Shown piece by piece: positions 9,976 through 17,374 of a stretch of DNA of 58,725 nt (position 1 is its first letter; each line of letters opens with the position of its first letter). A program made the translations under genes and the position numbers. A model generated the notes under the pieces. The model worked only from the letters and a program-made list of their open reading frames with translations, was not told the origin of the DNA and did not search any database. The stretch comes from an uncultured Opitutaceae bacterium (GTDB taxonomy: Bacteria; Verrucomicrobiota; Verrucomicrobiia; Opitutales; Opitutaceae). The stretch lies in assembly GCA_903929355.1 (NCBI GenBank), contig CAIYUN010000066.1, forward strand, positions 1-58,725, written 5' to 3'.

Positions 9976-10019
9976 GCATCCGCCTTCGCTGAAGCTACGG
10001 CGCGACAAGCCAAGAACCA
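9976..10019. repeat. Dispersed palindromic repeat, intergenic copy
   Basis: The 3' flank of the PEP-CTERM gene carries gcatccgccttcgctgaagc followed by tacggcgcgacaagccaag. A longer relative sits inside the SNF2 helicase gene at 29723-29802, sharing gcatccg.cttcgc and gcgacaagcca.gaac. No gene is seen between 9957 and 10025. Confidence 0.6.
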
Positions 10020-10025
10020 CGCCGC

Positions 10026-10235
10026 TCAGATTTGATCATCGGTCGGCGTTTCCGTGGCAGGCCCGCCAGAGCCGGCGGGCGCCTGCGGCCGGTCGTAGAA
10101 AATGCGCACGGCCGGCCGGTTGGTGCCGCCCTCGGCCCGGAGGAGCTCCTGAACGCGCGGGAGCGCACGCTTGGCGTTCTCCCAGGCAGCTCCGGAAAAA
10201 GCGGCGAATCCGGCCGACAGGGTCGGCCGCTTCAC
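10026..10235 (-). CDS. Possible small protein downstream of parB
   Basis: A 69-aa frame with a GTG start at 10235, 21 bases after the parB stop. The composition looks protein-like (AAWENAKRALPRVQELLRAE, then VRIFYDRP) and differs from the Arg/Pro-rich shadow frames. The upstream in-frame stop overlaps an ATG of another frame, so the start is uncertain; a CTG nine bases further upstream is better placed relative to a GGAGG. The family is not recognised. It could be a co-transcribed small protein or a chance frame. Confidence 0.35.
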   Translation of the reverse strand: MKRPTLSAGFAAFSGAAWENAKRALPRVQELLRAEGGTNRPAVRIFYDRPQAPAGSGGPATETPTDDQI

Positions 10236-10256
10236 CGGTTGCAGTCATCGCCCTCC

Positions 10257-11183
10257 TTACGTTCCCACACCCAGTTTTTCCAGGATGCGCTGCAGATCCT
10301 CGTTGCCGCGATACTCGATGATGATTTTGCCCAGCTTGGGGGTGTGCTGCAACGCCACGCGCGCACCGAGATGCGAGGTGAGCCGCTTTTCCACGTCGGC
10401 CACGGCCGAGGAGTCCGTGGCGGGCAGCTTGCGCCGGCGGCCGGCCGCGCCGGGCTTGCCGGCCTGCACCAACTGCTCGGCCGCGCGCACGCTCAGCCCG
10501 TCCGCGATGATCCGCCGCGCGAGGAGGGCGCGTTGCGCGGCCTCGGTCACGCCCAGCAGCACCTTGGCATGGCCGACCGAGAGGAGATTTTTGCCCACAT
10601 AACCCTGCAACTCGGCGTCGAGGGCGAGGAGGCGCAGGGAGTTGGCCACCGTGGCGCGGCCCCGGCCAACGCGGCCGGCGGCGGCGTCCTGGGTGAGGTC
10701 GAAATCGCGGATCAGGCTGGCATAGCCATGGGCCTCTTCCAAGGGGTTCAGGCCCTCGCGCTGGAGATTTTCGATGAGCCCGATGGCGGCGGCGGAAGCG
10801 TTGCCCGCCTCGACCAGGCGGGCGGGGATGGTCTTGAGACCAAGCTGCTGGAATGCGCGCCACCGCCGTTCCCCGGCGATGAGCTGGAATTTTGCCCCCT
10901 GCCGGCGCACCACGATGGGTTGGAGCAGGCCTTCCGCCCGGATGCTTTCCGCCAGTTCGGCGAGCTGCTCGGCAGGAATCTCACGGCGAGCCTGGTAGGG
11001 GCTCGGCTCGATCAGGTTCACCGCGATCTCCTGATAACCAGGTGCGGCCACGGCGGGTGCGGCCAGAGCCTTTGGGTCGGCGGCAACGGGTTCGGCGGCT
11101 GCGGCGGCGGATTTGGCGGGCGTGGCGTGGGCGATCAGGCCGCCGAGGCCGCGGCCGAGTCGGGATTTTTGGGGGGCGGGCAT
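10257..11183 (-). CDS. parB: ParB/Spo0J-family chromosome partition protein
   Basis: A protein of 308 aa from the ATG at 11183; an ATG 30 bases upstream would add a residue stretch atypical of the family. The N-terminus SRLGRGLGGLIA is the conserved ParA-interacting motif. The ParB/Srx domain follows at about 50-145, with the CTP-binding motif GERRWRA (104-110) and ENLQRE (138-143). A helix-turn-helix lies at about 155-190 and a C-terminal dimerisation segment at 250-308. In the family it loads at parS as a CTP-dependent clamp and works with ParA. No parA is adjacent, which is unusual, and no parS-like site was spotted. The gene lies downstream of lysM/menA on the same strand. Confidence 0.93.
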   Translation of the reverse strand: MPAPQKSRLGRGLGGLIAHATPAKSAAAAAEPVAADPKALAAPAVAAPGYQEIAVNLIEPSPYQARREIPAEQLAELAESIRAEGLLQPIVVRRQGAKFQLIAGERRWRAFQQLGLKTIPARLVEAGNASAAAIGLIENLQREGLNPLEEAHGYASLIRDFDLTQDAAAGRVGRGRATVANSLRLLALDAELQGYVGKNLLSVGHAKVLLGVTEAAQRALLARRIIADGLSVRAAEQLVQAGKPGAAGRRRKLPATDSSAVADVEKRLTSHLGARVALQHTPKLGKIIIEYRGNEDLQRILEKLGVGT

Positions 11184-11378
11184 GGGGGGATCAGAAGGTT
11201 GGGTTGGCCACAAATGGGCACATGGGACACAAATCAGAGTCGAGGTTCGGGCGAACGGACATGTTTTCCACGATCTTCACGGGTGGACAACAAGAGAGTG
11301 AAACTTGCGGGTGTGCCGGGCGAAGCGAATCATTTTTTTGATCCTGGTGCCGATGGGCCCTGGGCTGGACGGTGGGAC

Positions 11379-11969
11379 CTAGGGTGCAGGGGGCGGCAGT
11401 TTGCCACCGGGGATCAGCAGGGTCTGGCCGACCTGGATCTTTGACGGGTCGGTGATTTTGTTCGCGTTGATGATATCCTGCTTTTTGGCCCCGGTCTTCT
11501 TGACGATGATCGAAAGGCTGTCCCCAGGCTGAACGGTGTAGCGGATCACGGCATCCTTGGGGTAATCCCCGCTGAAATCGGGTGCCACCGGCGGGCGCAT
11601 GGCCTGGCCCTTGGCCAAAGCGTCGAGGGCGGCGTTGGTCTCATCGCCGAGCTTCTTGATTTGCGTGCCGATTTGACCCCGGGTGTTCTGGTCAGTTGAC
11701 TGGACGAGGCGGTTCAGGTCGGCGACGGCGGCGTTGAGACGGGTGAGCGTGACAGCGGACTGCCGGAGCGTCTCGACCTGGGCGCGCAGCTCGGTGTTCT
11801 GGCGCTCAATCTGTTCGAGTCGCAGGGTGAGCTGGCCGGTCTGGTCGGTGAGTGCGCGTACCTGTTCGGACAAGTTCGCCCAATCCACCGAGGACGACGG
11901 CCCGCCCAAATTTTGGGCCGGGGCCAGCGGGATGGCCAAGACGGTGCCAAGGAGGAGAGCTTTCCACAT
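11379..11969 (-). CDS. LysM-domain protein with coiled coil, exported
   Basis: A protein of 196 aa from the ATG at 11969, the first Met with a signal peptide (MWKALLLGTVLAIPLAPAQ). A more upstream start would overlap menA. Residues about 30-115 form a probable coiled coil (LRLEQIERQNTELRAQVETL). A LysM domain occupies about 140-188 (YTVQPGDSLSIIVKKTGAKK and IQVGQTLLIPGG). LysM domains bind peptidoglycan, so a periplasmic cell-wall-associated role is inferred. The gene sits 49 bases downstream of menA; the 195-base gap to parB holds only repeat-like text of the ccacaaat..cacat kind. Confidence 0.85.
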   Translation of the reverse strand: MWKALLLGTVLAIPLAPAQNLGGPSSSVDWANLSEQVRALTDQTGQLTLRLEQIERQNTELRAQVETLRQSAVTLTRLNAAVADLNRLVQSTDQNTRGQIGTQIKKLGDETNAALDALAKGQAMRPPVAPDFSGDYPKDAVIRYTVQPGDSLSIIVKKTGAKKQDIINANKITDPSKIQVGQTLLIPGGKLPPPAP

Positions 11970-12018
11970 GGGGCCAAGATGGGGGAGTTTGGGCGGGAAA
12001 ACAAGCGCCGGCTGGCAC

Positions 12019-12948
12019 TCACATCGTGACCAGCCAGGCGGAGAGCGCGACCGCGTAGAGCGCCAGATACAGCCCCGTGTGGCCGAGCAGCGTGATGAGC
12101 GCTCCGGGAGTCTGGGCCGCATGGAGGGCGGTGCGCTGCCGTGCGGCGGGCCACGCCAGCAGCAGGGTCAGGGGCACGGCCGACCACAGGCGGTTGGGCT
12201 GAGGGTCCAGCAGGGCCAACGCCACGGGGACAGCCAAAGCCAGGATGAGTGCCACGGTGAACTGGCCGCGCGCGAACGGGCGGCCGAGGCGGACCACCAG
12301 CGTGCGTTTGTCGGCGCGGGCGTCGGTGTCGGCGTCCCGATAGTTGTTCACCAAGAGGATGTTGCTGGCGAGCGCGCCCACCCCCGCCGCGGCCGCCAAC
12401 GCGGCGACGGTGACCCGACCGGTCTGGACGAAAAAGGTCGCCCCGACTGCGACCAGGCCGAAGAAGACAAACACAAACACATCGCCGAGCCCGCGGTAAC
12501 CGAGCGGCCAGGGACCGCCGGTGTAGGCCAGCCCGCTGGCAATGCTGGCGACCCCGATGGCCAGCAACGGCCAGCCGCCGTAGCGCAGCAGGGTCAGCCC
12601 GACGCAGAAAGCCGCCGCAAACACCGCCAGCATGGCGTGGCGCATGACCGCGGGGCGGACGAGGCCGGCGGCGACGGCGCGACGCGGGCCGACGCGCGCG
12701 GGGGTGTCGGCACCCTTGATGAAATCAAAATAATCGTTGGCGAAGTTGGTGCCGACCTGAACCAGCAGGGCGAAGGCCAGACAGATACCGGCTGCCGGGC
12801 CCACGAAGTGTCCCGCCCGCCAGGCGAGGGCGGAGCCTACCAGCACCGGAGCCACGGCGGCCGGCAGGGTGCGCGGACGGGTGGCGGCCAGCCAGATCAT
12901 GCCCGGGGACGGTCGCGTGGCATCGCCGGAAGTAGCGATCGGAGTCAT
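12019..12948 (-). CDS. menA: 1,4-dihydroxy-2-naphthoate polyprenyltransferase (menaquinone synthesis)
   Basis: A UbiA-superfamily integral membrane enzyme of 309 aa. The first Asp-rich motif is NDYFDFIKGAD (71-81) and the second NNYRDADTDARADKRT (201-216), the pair that binds Mg-prenyl diphosphate. The second motif and the overall length fit MenA better than UbiA. It would attach the polyprenyl chain to DHNA to make demethylmenaquinone. The ubiE/menG gene at 24960-25673 could supply the final methylation. About eight to nine membrane segments are visible. It lies 47 bases downstream of a membrane-protein gene in the cys-menA-lysM-parB run. Confidence 0.92.
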   Translation of the reverse strand: MTPIATSGDATRPSPGMIWLAATRPRTLPAAVAPVLVGSALAWRAGHFVGPAAGICLAFALLVQVGTNFANDYFDFIKGADTPARVGPRRAVAAGLVRPAVMRHAMLAVFAAAFCVGLTLLRYGGWPLLAIGVASIASGLAYTGGPWPLGYRGLGDVFVFVFFGLVAVGATFFVQTGRVTVAALAAAAGVGALASNILLVNNYRDADTDARADKRTLVVRLGRPFARGQFTVALILALAVPVALALLDPQPNRLWSAVPLTLLLAWPAARQRTALHAAQTPGALITLLGHTGLYLALYAVALSAWLVTM

Positions 12949-12995
12949 GCGGAAATGGCCGAAGCTTGCGACAGGAGAGTGAGGCCGACCATCCG

Positions 12996-13757
12996 CTAGT
13001 CCGGGGTTGGCGAAGAATCGATGATCTTGGTCCGCTTGGTGAACTGGGCCAGGTGGCGTTTAAACAGGATGCTGATGAGCACCGGGAGCACGCTGAGCGC
13101 GGCGGCCAGCAGGATGTCCTTGGGCCGCGCGTTCGGGGCCTTGAACATGAATCCCAAACAGAGCTCCAGAAAGCCAAAGACCACCAGGAAGATCGCCGCC
13201 GACGGCAGCACCGCATTGAGCGCCCAGACCCCGATCACCGCCAGCAGGGCGGCGGGAACGTTGGTCAGCAGCCCAAACGCCAGTCCTTGCACGTAGAAGA
13301 GGGGGGCGAACAAGGTGAGCCGTCCCTCCCAACGCAGCATTTGGATGAGCAGGCCGGTCAAAAAGACCACGACTTTGAGGATGAAGAGCAGTTGGATCGT
13401 CTCCTTGGTGGGTTTGGGGTCAGCGGTGGCAAAAGCCACCACCCCCGGAAAGAGCCCTCCGACTGCGGCGCCGCCGGTGAAGGCGCGAAAAAAATCGACC
13501 CAGTTGCGCGCTTTGGAAAACTCCTCGCCGAACCGGACCGAAACATCACCCGGCTCACGATCGCGGTTGGGCGCCCAATTTTTCCGTTTGCGGCTGCCGC
13601 GAGCGCGGCCCAGGAATCCGACGCGCAGCCATTGCCGGGGGAACCAGAGCAGCGCGAGCCCGAGCCCGAGGTAGAGGCAGTCGAAGGTGACCGAGGAAAC
13701 GGTGAAGGACACCGGTGGAGAAAAAGCCGTTTGGTCGGGCAACACAAGCCCCGCCAC
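12996..13757 (-). CDS. Hypothetical multi-pass membrane protein
   Basis: A protein of 253 aa, family not recognised. The N-terminal part has a hydrophobic segment (about 25-42) followed by a basic stretch RARGSRKRKNW and a soluble part. At least five further hydrophobic segments lie at about 92-110, 121-141, 148-165, 168-185 and 186-235. The stop is directly adjacent to the cysN stop side on the same strand, and the start at 13757 abuts the cysN end at 13758, suggesting translational coupling with cysN. A role linked to sulfate assimilation is possible but unsupported by any motif. Confidence 0.75.
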   Translation of the reverse strand: MAGLVLPDQTAFSPPVSFTVSSVTFDCLYLGLGLALLWFPRQWLRVGFLGRARGSRKRKNWAPNRDREPGDVSVRFGEEFSKARNWVDFFRAFTGGAAVGGLFPGVVAFATADPKPTKETIQLLFILKVVVFLTGLLIQMLRWEGRLTLFAPLFYVQGLAFGLLTNVPAALLAVIGVWALNAVLPSAAIFLVVFGFLELCLGFMFKAPNARPKDILLAAALSVLPVLISILFKRHLAQFTKRTKIIDSSPTPD

Positions 13758-15050
13758 TCAGAGGATCATCCCGGCGGCGACCGTGGCGTTGGTGAACTCG
13801 TCCACCAGGATGAAACCGCCCGTCGCGCGGTTGCGCTGGTAGGAGTCCCACAGCAGTGGCACGGAGGCCCGCAGGTGGACGCGGCCGAAGTCATTCATGC
13901 CGATTTCCTGGTCGCCCTCGACCTTGTGGAGGGTGTTGATGTTGATCTTGTAACGCACGACTTTGATGGCGCACTTGGCCTCCCGGGTGGTGTGGCGGAT
14001 CAGATATTTGCCTCCGGGCACGAGTTTCGCTTCGGAGAACCAGCAGATCATCGCCTCGATGTCCTTGGTCGCGTTGGGCGGGTTATTGGCCTTCACGATC
14101 ATGTCGCCGCGCGAGATGTCGATCTCGTCCGCCAGGTTGATCACGACCGACATGGGCGAGAATGCCTCCGCCAGCGGGCCGGTCGCGCCGGGGCCATGGA
14201 GCGCGGTGATGCGTGACGTCCGGCCAGAGGGGAGGGCGGTGATCTCGTCGCCGGGCTTGAACACGCCGCCCGCAATGCGACCGGCGAAACCGCGGAAGTC
14301 GTGGTGCGCGTCGTTGTTGGGGCGGATCACGGTCTGCACCGGGAAGCGGGCGTCAATGTGGTTGTGGTCGCTGCCGATATAGACGGTCTCGAGGGTGTAG
14401 AGCAGCGCGCCGCCCTGGTACCAGGGCGACTTGGGGGATTTCTCCACGACATTGTCCCCGTGCAGCGCGGAGATGGGGATGAACTTGATGTCGGGAATCT
14501 CCAGCCGTGAGGCGAACTCGGAGAACTGCGCCACGATCTCATTGTAGCGCGCCTCCGACCATTCCACGAGGTCCATCTTGTTGACGGCGACGATCAGGTG
14601 GGGGATGCGCAGGAGCGACGCGATGAACGAGTGCCGGCAGGTCTGCTCGATGACGCCCTTGCGCGCGTCCACGAGCACGATGGCCAGGTTGGCGGTGGAC
14701 GCGCCGGTGACCATGTTACGCGTGTATTGGATGTGGCCGGGCGTGTCGGCGACAATGAACTTGCGGCGCGGCGTGGCAAAATAGCGGTAGGCGACGTCGA
14801 TGGTGATGCCCTGCTCACGCTCGGCGCGGAGGCCATCGGTGAGGAGCGACAGGTTGAGGGTCTCCTCGCCGCGCTGCTCGGTGGCGCGCTCGATGGCCTC
14901 CAACTGGTCCTCGAAGATGGCCTTCGAGTCGTAGAGCAGGCGACCGATGAGCGTGGATTTGCCGTCATCCACGCTGCCCGCCGTGGTGAAGCGGAGCAGA
15001 TCCATGGCGAGGTAGTGCTGGTCGGAATGTGGGTTGGTGGCGGTGGGCAT
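13758..15050 (-). CDS. cysN: Sulfate adenylyltransferase subunit 1 (GTPase)
   Basis: A protein of 430 aa in the EF-Tu-like GTPase family. G1 is GSVDDGKST (25-33), G3 is DTPGH (102-106) and G4 is NKMD (156-159), followed by beta-barrel domains. The LTDGLRAEREQGITIDVAYRY region is typical of CysN. With CysD it makes adenosine 5'-phosphosulfate from ATP and sulfate, driven by GTP hydrolysis. No APS kinase domain is fused at the C-terminus; cysC is a separate gene upstream. Unusually, a GxxExxY gene and flanking repeats separate it from cysD. Confidence 0.95.
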   Translation of the reverse strand: MPTATNPHSDQHYLAMDLLRFTTAGSVDDGKSTLIGRLLYDSKAIFEDQLEAIERATEQRGEETLNLSLLTDGLRAEREQGITIDVAYRYFATPRRKFIVADTPGHIQYTRNMVTGASTANLAIVLVDARKGVIEQTCRHSFIASLLRIPHLIVAVNKMDLVEWSEARYNEIVAQFSEFASRLEIPDIKFIPISALHGDNVVEKSPKSPWYQGGALLYTLETVYIGSDHNHIDARFPVQTVIRPNNDAHHDFRGFAGRIAGGVFKPGDEITALPSGRTSRITALHGPGATGPLAEAFSPMSVVINLADEIDISRGDMIVKANNPPNATKDIEAMICWFSEAKLVPGGKYLIRHTTREAKCAIKVVRYKININTLHKVEGDQEIGMNDFGRVHLRASVPLLWDSYQRNRATGGFILVDEFTNATVAAGMIL

Positions 15051-15056
15051 GATGGA

Positions 15057-15102
15057 TTAACGCAAAGGCGCGGAGGCGCGAAGACGCGATGGAGCGGAGT
15101 GA
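15057..15102. repeat. Repeat flanking the GxxExxY gene (3' side)
   Basis: ttaacgcaaaggcgcggagg followed by cgcgaagacgcgatgg, lying between the GxxExxY stop and the cysN start. It is an imperfect inverted counterpart of the segment at 15496-15531; both carry AACGC..AAG and gcaaagacgc-like units. Confidence 0.6.
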
Positions 15103-15108
15103 GTTTGG

Positions 15109-15489
15109 TTAAAGTTGGTTCACGACGCGATGAATGCCATCCTTGACGAGGCGTTCGCCAAAATTGATGACCAGTCCGAGTTTGAGCCGGGTGAGTCGGA
15201 GATAGGTGAGCATTTGCGCCTCGAAGATCGGATTGAAAACACCTACGGCCTTGTTATCCACAAGCACGAGGCCGTTGACCCGCAAATCCAGCCGCAGCGG
15301 TGTGGCGAGCAACCTGCCCTTGTAACTCAACGGGACGGGCTGCTGCCGGTCAACATTGAGGCCGCGCAAGCCCAGCTCCTCCACGAGGGCTTCCTCATAG
15401 ACACTTTCCAGCAAGCCCGGCCCGCCGAGCGCGCGATGAACTTCGATCGCCGCATCGACGATTATACGGCTGATATCATTCTCATCCAT
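15109..15489 (-). CDS. GxxExxY-family protein (PD-(D/E)xK-like fold), inserted in the cys operon
   Basis: A protein of 126 aa carrying the eponymous GLLESVYEEAL motif (residues about 25-36; G-x-x-E-x-x-Y). A later LDLRVNGLVLVDNKAVG resembles the D...(D/E)xK core of PD-(D/E)xK folds, with Asp where the family usually has Glu. The length is typical for the family. The function is not established; members are common, often in many copies, in Verrucomicrobia and Planctomycetes. It interrupts the cysD-cysN pair and is bordered by cgcaaagacgc-type repeats on both sides, suggesting arrival as a cassette. Confidence 0.85.
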   Translation of the reverse strand: MDENDISRIIVDAAIEVHRALGGPGLLESVYEEALVEELGLRGLNVDRQQPVPLSYKGRLLATPLRLDLRVNGLVLVDNKAVGVFNPIFEAQMLTYLRLTRLKLGLVINFGERLVKDGIHRVVNQL

Positions 15490-15495
15490 GTGGGT

Positions 15496-15531
15496 CTTAG
15501 CGGCTCAGCGTCTTTGCGACTTGGCGTTGAA
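15496..15531. repeat. Repeat flanking the GxxExxY gene (5' side)
   Basis: cttagcggctcagcgtcttt followed by gcgacttggcgttgaa, between the cysD stop and the GxxExxY start. Read on the minus strand it gives aacgccaag..gcaaagacgc, matching the outward-facing repeat on the other side of the gene. Confidence 0.6.
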
Positions 15532-15532
15532 C

Positions 15533-16438
15533 TCAGAAATACCCGGCTTTCTTGCGGTCTTCCATCGCGGTGTCGGAGCGCTTGTCGTCGGCACGGGTGC
15601 CGCGCTCGGTCTGACGGGCGCTGGCCACCTCCTGGATGATCTCGGCCAGCGTGCAGGCGTCGCTGATCACCGCGCCGGTGCAGGTGCTGTCACCCACCGT
15701 GCGGTAGCGCACCCGTTTCGTCTCATACTTCTCGCCCGGCAGCAGGGTGATATAAGGTGACCGGGCGAGCAACACGCCGTCGCGGTCGACCACCTCGCGT
15801 TCATGAGCGAAGTAGATCGAGGGGATGGCCAGGTTTTCGCTGGCGATGTATTGCCACACATCCATCTCGGTCCAGTTCGAGAGGGGGAACACCCGGAAAT
15901 TTTCACCGACATTCTTGCGGCCGTTGAACAGGTTCCACAGCTCGGGGCGCTGGTTTTTGGGATCCCACTGGCCGAACTCATCGCGGGCCGAGAAAAACCG
16001 CTCCTTGGCCCGGGCCTTCTCCTCATCGCGACGCGCGCCGCCGAGGCAGGCGTCAAATTTGAACTCCTCGATGGTGTCGAGCAGCGTCGGGATCTGGAGC
16101 TTGTTCCGTGAGGCATTGAGCCCCTTCTCCTCGACCGCCCGCCCGGCCTTGATCGAGTCCTCCACATAACGGACGATGAGACGGGCCTGCGTCTCGGAGG
16201 TGAGCTGGTCGCGGAAGGCGATGGTCTCGGGAAAATTATGGCCGGTGTCGATGTGGACGAGCGGAAAGGGGAATTTTGCCGGCCAGAACGCCTTTTGGGC
16301 GAGCTGCACCATCACGATGGAGTCCTTGCCCCCGGAAAAAAGGAGCGCGGGCCGTTCGAACTGGGCGGCGACCTCGCGCAGCACGAAGATGGATTCGTGC
16401 TCCAGCTGGGCCAGATGCGTGAGATTGTAGGAACTCAT
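15533..16438 (-). CDS. cysD: Sulfate adenylyltransferase subunit 2
   Basis: A protein of 301 aa in the PAPS reductase-like ATP pyrophosphatase family, with the PP-loop LLFSGGKDSIVM at about 32-43. Other family regions are DTGHNFPETIAFRD, GGARRDEEKARAKERFFS and SNWTEMDVWQYI. It catalyses adenylylation of sulfate together with CysN. Its ATG overlaps the cysC stop by four bases (ATGA at 16435-16438), so the two are translationally coupled. Confidence 0.96.
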   Translation of the reverse strand: MSSYNLTHLAQLEHESIFVLREVAAQFERPALLFSGGKDSIVMVQLAQKAFWPAKFPFPLVHIDTGHNFPETIAFRDQLTSETQARLIVRYVEDSIKAGRAVEEKGLNASRNKLQIPTLLDTIEEFKFDACLGGARRDEEKARAKERFFSARDEFGQWDPKNQRPELWNLFNGRKNVGENFRVFPLSNWTEMDVWQYIASENLAIPSIYFAHEREVVDRDGVLLARSPYITLLPGEKYETKRVRYRTVGDSTCTGAVISDACTLAEIIQEVASARQTERGTRADDKRSDTAMEDRKKAGYF

Positions 16439-17058
16439 GGTTGAAAGCGGAGTCGCGGGGCGACGGCGGTGTGCAGACGGACGAGCGAGGCCTCGGCCCC
16501 CTCCGCCTCCGTGTCGAGGATGAGTGCGTCTCCGCCGGTGGCGGGGGGCTCAAACGTGGAGTCCCGGCCGGTGAACTGCGGCACTCCGCCGGCCTGCGCC
16601 TTGGCGTAGAGGCCTTTGGGGTCGCGCCGCGCGCACGTTGCAAACGACGCGGCGGCATAAACTTCCACAAAGTCCTCCGGACCGATAATAGTGCGCGCTA
16701 GCTCCCGGTACGCGCGGAGGGGGGTGATGAACGCGGCGATCACCACGATCCCGGCTTGTACGAACAGCTTGGCCACCTCGGCCACGCGGCGGATGTTTTC
16801 CGCGCGGTCGGCGTCCCCGAAGCCGAGGCCGAGGTTGAGCCCGGTGCGGACATTATCGCCGTCCAGCAAATGGGTGGTGAAGCCTTCCGCGTGCAGCCGC
16901 CGCTCCAGGGCGATGGCGAGGGTGCTCTTGCCCGAGCCGGACAACCCGTAAAGCCAGATCACCCGCCCGCGCTGATTCAGCCGCGTTTCCTTGGTGGCGC
17001 GGTCGAGCACACGGTCAAAAATGGGATGCAGGCTGGCCTGCGGCGCGGGCGTGGGCAT
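16435..17058 (-). CDS. cysC: Adenylylsulfate (APS) kinase
   Basis: A protein of 207 aa from the ATG at 17058, the Met just before the conserved region; the open frame continues upstream but with non-family sequence. The P-loop is GLSGSGKS (38-45). Family motifs LDGDNVRTGLNLGLGF, FITPLRAYRELAR and the DPKGLYAKAQAG lid follow. It phosphorylates APS to PAPS, either for reduction or for sulfation. It is the first gene of the leftward cys run and is divergent from the ABC importer. Confidence 0.95.
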   Translation of the reverse strand: MPTPAPQASLHPIFDRVLDRATKETRLNQRGRVIWLYGLSGSGKSTLAIALERRLHAEGFTTHLLDGDNVRTGLNLGLGFGDADRAENIRRVAEVAKLFVQAGIVVIAAFITPLRAYRELARTIIGPEDFVEVYAAASFATCARRDPKGLYAKAQAGGVPQFTGRDSTFEPPATGGDALILDTEAEGAEASLVRLHTAVAPRLRFQP

Positions 17059-17226
17059 GTGCGAGTCGGTCAAACTCTGCCACCCCCCGCCCGCGCGCAA
17101 GCCCAAATCCGACCGGCCGGGGCAACGGGTGCAGCGCCAATTTTCGCCAGCGTTGGGTGCAACACGCCGCCCCCGGCGGCGGCCACAGTGGCGGCATGGG
17201 TTTCGGACCGCAACATTGCCCAAGGA

Positions 17227-17255
17227 TACAATGTCAACCATTAGTTGACATTGTA
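17227..17255. promoter_or_regulatory. Perfect 12+12 palindrome, candidate operator
   Basis: TACAATGTCAAC (17227-17238) and its exact reverse complement GTTGACATTGTA (17244-17255) are separated by CATTA. The right arm contains a consensus -35 hexamer for the importer genes, so a bound dimeric repressor would block the promoter. It is placed in the 316-base divergent gap between cysC and the importer. The rest of that gap holds the leader only. Confidence 0.65.
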
Positions 17256-17273
17256 GGCAATTTAGGTTAGTTT
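17245..17273 (+). promoter_or_regulatory. Candidate sigma-70 promoter for the ABC importer operon
   Basis: TTGACA (17245-17250, consensus -35), a 17-base spacer, then TAGTTT (17268-17273) as a moderate -10. The -35 lies inside the palindrome at 17227-17255. Transcription would start near 17280, leaving a leader of roughly 95 bases before the ATG at 17375. Confidence 0.5.
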
Positions 17274-17374
17274 CGGGTCAACGGCATGGGGGGGAGGCGG
17301 CGATTTGGTGATACGCCCCGGGGCCACGATTGCCATTGCTTGGTTGGCTCCGAGTATTTTCATTTTTTCGCCTC

